From positions 310,001-374,000 of the forward strand of contig JAAQVN010000001.1 in NCBI GenBank assembly GCA_011754535.1: a stretch of DNA of 64,000 nt. Reading direction: 5' to 3'. The DNA is from Enterobacter asburiae (GTDB lineage Bacteria; Pseudomonadota; Gammaproteobacteria; Enterobacterales; Enterobacteriaceae). Position 1 is the stretch's first letter. Every line of letters starts with the position of its first letter. Positions 62,468 to 64,000 of this stretch are shown here, piece by piece. The position numbers and the translations under genes are program-made. The notes under the pieces were generated by a model. It ran no database searches and was not told the origin of the DNA. It was given only the letters and a program-made list of their open reading frames with translations.

Positions 62468-64000
62468 TTACAGCAACGGTTTAAGGAAGCGCGCGGTGTG
62501 CGAGGCTTCGCACTCTGCAACGGTCTCTGGCGTACCGGAGACGAGGATTTCACCGCCGCCGCTGCCGCCTTCCGGGCCAAGATCGACAATCCAGTCCGCG
62601 GTTTTAATCACGTCCAGGTTATGTTCGATAACCACAATCGTGTTGCCCTGATCGCGCAGCTGATGCAGAACCTCCAGCAGCTGCTGGATATCGGCAAAGT
62701 GCAGGCCAGTGGTCGGCTCGTCCAGAATGTACAACGTCTGGCCTGTACCGCGTTTGGAGAGCTCGCGCGCCAGCTTCACGCGCTGGGCTTCACCGCCTGA
62801 CAGCGTGGTGGCGGACTGCCCCAGACGAATATAGGTCAACCCTACGTCCATCAGCGTCTGCAGCTTACGCGCCAGCGCAGGGACGGCGTCAAAGAACTCG
62901 CGCGCCTCCTCGATGGTCATGTCCAGCACTTCGTGGATGGTCTTGCCTTTGTACTTAATCTCCAGCGTTTCGCGGTTATAGCGCTTGCCTTTGCACTGGT
63001 CGCACGGCACGTAGATATCCGGCAGGAAGTGCATCTCAACCTTGATCACGCCGTCGCCCTGACACGCTTCACAGCGGCCGCCGCGCACGTTAAAGCTGAA
63101 ACGTCCAGGGGTATAACCGCGCGAACGCGCTTCCGGTACGCCGGCGAAGAGTTCACGTACAGGCGTGAAGACGCCGGTATAGGTTGCCGGGTTGGAACGC
63201 GGCGTACGGCCAATCGGGCTCTGGTCGATGTCGATAACCTTGTCGAAATGTTCCAGTCCCTGAATGTCGCGATACGGCGCAGGTTCGGCGAGCGTCGCGC
63301 CGTTCAGCGCCGTCTGCGCAATCGGGAACAGCGTATCGTTGATCAGCGTCGATTTACCGGAACCGGACACGCCGGTAATGCAGGTAAACAGGCCAACTGG
63401 CAGCGTCAGGGTGACGTCCTTCAGGTTGTTGCCGCGCGCCCCGGTGAGCTTAAGCACTTTTTCCGGGTTCGCCGCGACGCGCTGTTTCGGCACTTCAATC
63501 TTGCGCTTGCCGCTCATGTACTGGCCGGTCAGCGACTCGGGCACCGCCATGATATCTTTCAGCGTCCCTTCTGCGACCACCTGGCCGCCGTGTACGCCCG
63601 CGCCAGGACCGATATCGATCACGTGGTCAGCCGCGCGGATCGCATCTTCGTCGTGCTCGACCACGATTACCGTGTTGCCGAGATTGCGCAGGTGGACCAG
63701 CGTCCCGAGCAGGCGTTCGTTGTCGCGCTGGTGCAGGCCGATAGATGGTTCATCCAGTACGTACATCACGCCCACTAAGCCCGCGCCAATCTGGCTCGCC
63801 AGACGGATACGCTGGGCTTCACCGCCGGAGAGCGTTTCTGCCGAGCGGGAAAGCGTCAGGTAGTTCAGGCCAACGTTCACCAGAAACTTCAGGCGATCGC
63901 CGATCTCTTTCAGCACTTTTTCGGCGATTTTTGCGCGCTGGCCGGAGAGCTTCAGGTTGTTGAAGAAGTCCATCGCGTGGCCGATGCTCATGTCTGAGAT
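62468..64000 (-). CDS. uvrA: UvrA, excinuclease ABC subunit A (C-terminal part)
   Basis: The frame is open to the window edge, so about 510 of some 940 residues are seen and the start lies outside. Present: the first ABC signature LSGGEAQR with [11 protein letters not shown], the second Walker [10 protein letters not shown], the C-terminal zinc module (CEAC...CDQC), the second LSGGEAQR and Walker [13 protein letters not shown]. It is the damage-recognition ATPase of nucleotide excision repair. It is convergent with yjbQ-yjbR, as in E. coli. Confidence 0.97.
   Translation of the reverse strand: MSDMSIGHAMDFFNNLKLSGQRAKIAEKVLKEIGDRLKFLVNVGLNYLTLSRSAETLSGGEAQRIRLASQIGAGLVGVMYVLDEPSIGLHQRDNERLLGTLVHLRNLGNTVIVVEHDEDAIRAADHVIDIGPGAGVHGGQVVAEGTLKDIMAVPESLTGQYMSGKRKIEVPKQRVAANPEKVLKLTGARGNNLKDVTLTLPVGLFTCITGVSGSGKSTLINDTLFPIAQTALNGATLAEPAPYRDIQGLEHFDKVIDIDQSPIGRTPRSNPATYTGVFTPVRELFAGVPEARSRGYTPGRFSFNVRGGRCEACQGDGVIKVEMHFLPDIYVPCDQCKGKRYNRETLEIKYKGKTIHEVLDMTIEEAREFFDAVPALARKLQTLMDVGLTYIRLGQSATTLSGGEAQRVKLARELSKRGTGQTLYILDEPTTGLHFADIQQLLEVLHQLRDQGNTIVVIEHNLDVIKTADWIVDLGPEGGSGGGEILVSGTPETVAECEASHTARFLKPLL

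Noticed and set aside
62933..63778. 281-codon plus-strand frame inside uvrA
   Set aside because: Antisense shadow of a universally conserved gene.

Overview
The window is ordinary enterobacterial chromosome. Almost every protein has an obvious E. coli K-12 counterpart of the same length, intergenic gaps carry REP-like palindromes, and start codons, operons and operators (MalT, PhoB, ZntR, LexA, GntR, Fur, PspF) sit where they do in E. coli. The proteins diverge by roughly 5-20% by eye, and there are extra genes (a TRAP transporter, a GabT/PuuE-like aminotransferase, a cupin, a TraF-like outer-membrane protein). This suggests an Enterobacter/Lelliottia/Klebsiella-like genus rather than Escherichia. 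I cannot name a species. No tRNA, rRNA, prophage, insertion sequence or CRISPR array was seen.

Layout. Positions 1-12.4 kb: end of the yjbEFGH exopolysaccharide operon, psiE, the divergent maltose regulon (malGFE against malK-lamB-malM) and ubiCA. 12.4-15.4 kb: a three-gene TRAP uptake system of unknown substrate. 15.4-19.7 kb: zntA with its ZntR promoter, yhhN, yhhM, yhhL, rsmD. 19.9-24.2 kb: ftsYEX and rpoH. 24.3-32.6 kb: an aminotransferase, livJ, panM and livKHMGF. 32.8-38.3 kb: ugpBAECQ behind tandem Pho boxes, then yhhA. 38.4-46 kb: ggt, yhhY, the iron-stress sRNA RyhB, yhhX, yhhW, gntR, gntK, gntU. 46.1-64 kb: plsB, dgkA, lexA-dinF, yjbJ, zur, a cupin gene, a TraF-like barrel, dusA, pspG, qorA, dnaB, alr, tyrB, aphA, yjbQ, yjbR and the 3' part of uvrA.

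The most notable large-scale feature is gene order. In E. coli K-12 ubiA and plsB are neighbours (about 91-92 min), and the zntA-to-gntU block lies near 77-78 min in the opposite orientation. Here that block, with the TRAP operon at one end, sits between ubiA and plsB. Functionally the window is rich in nutrient uptake: maltose, branched-chain amino acids, glycerol-3-phosphate, gluconate and the TRAP substrate. The rest is core replication, repair, envelope and stress functions.

Small-scale structure includes a dispersed CCCTCTCCC-type repeat (10 units at 8 places), a 94-bp tandem duplication of the livF terminator plus this repeat, and several unexplained perfect palindromes upstream of genes (TRAP operon, yjbJ, yjbQ). 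I found no convincing new multi-gene system. The best leads are the TRAP operon with its palindrome, the orphan TraF-like barrel with repeated upstream motifs, and the rearranged gene order.
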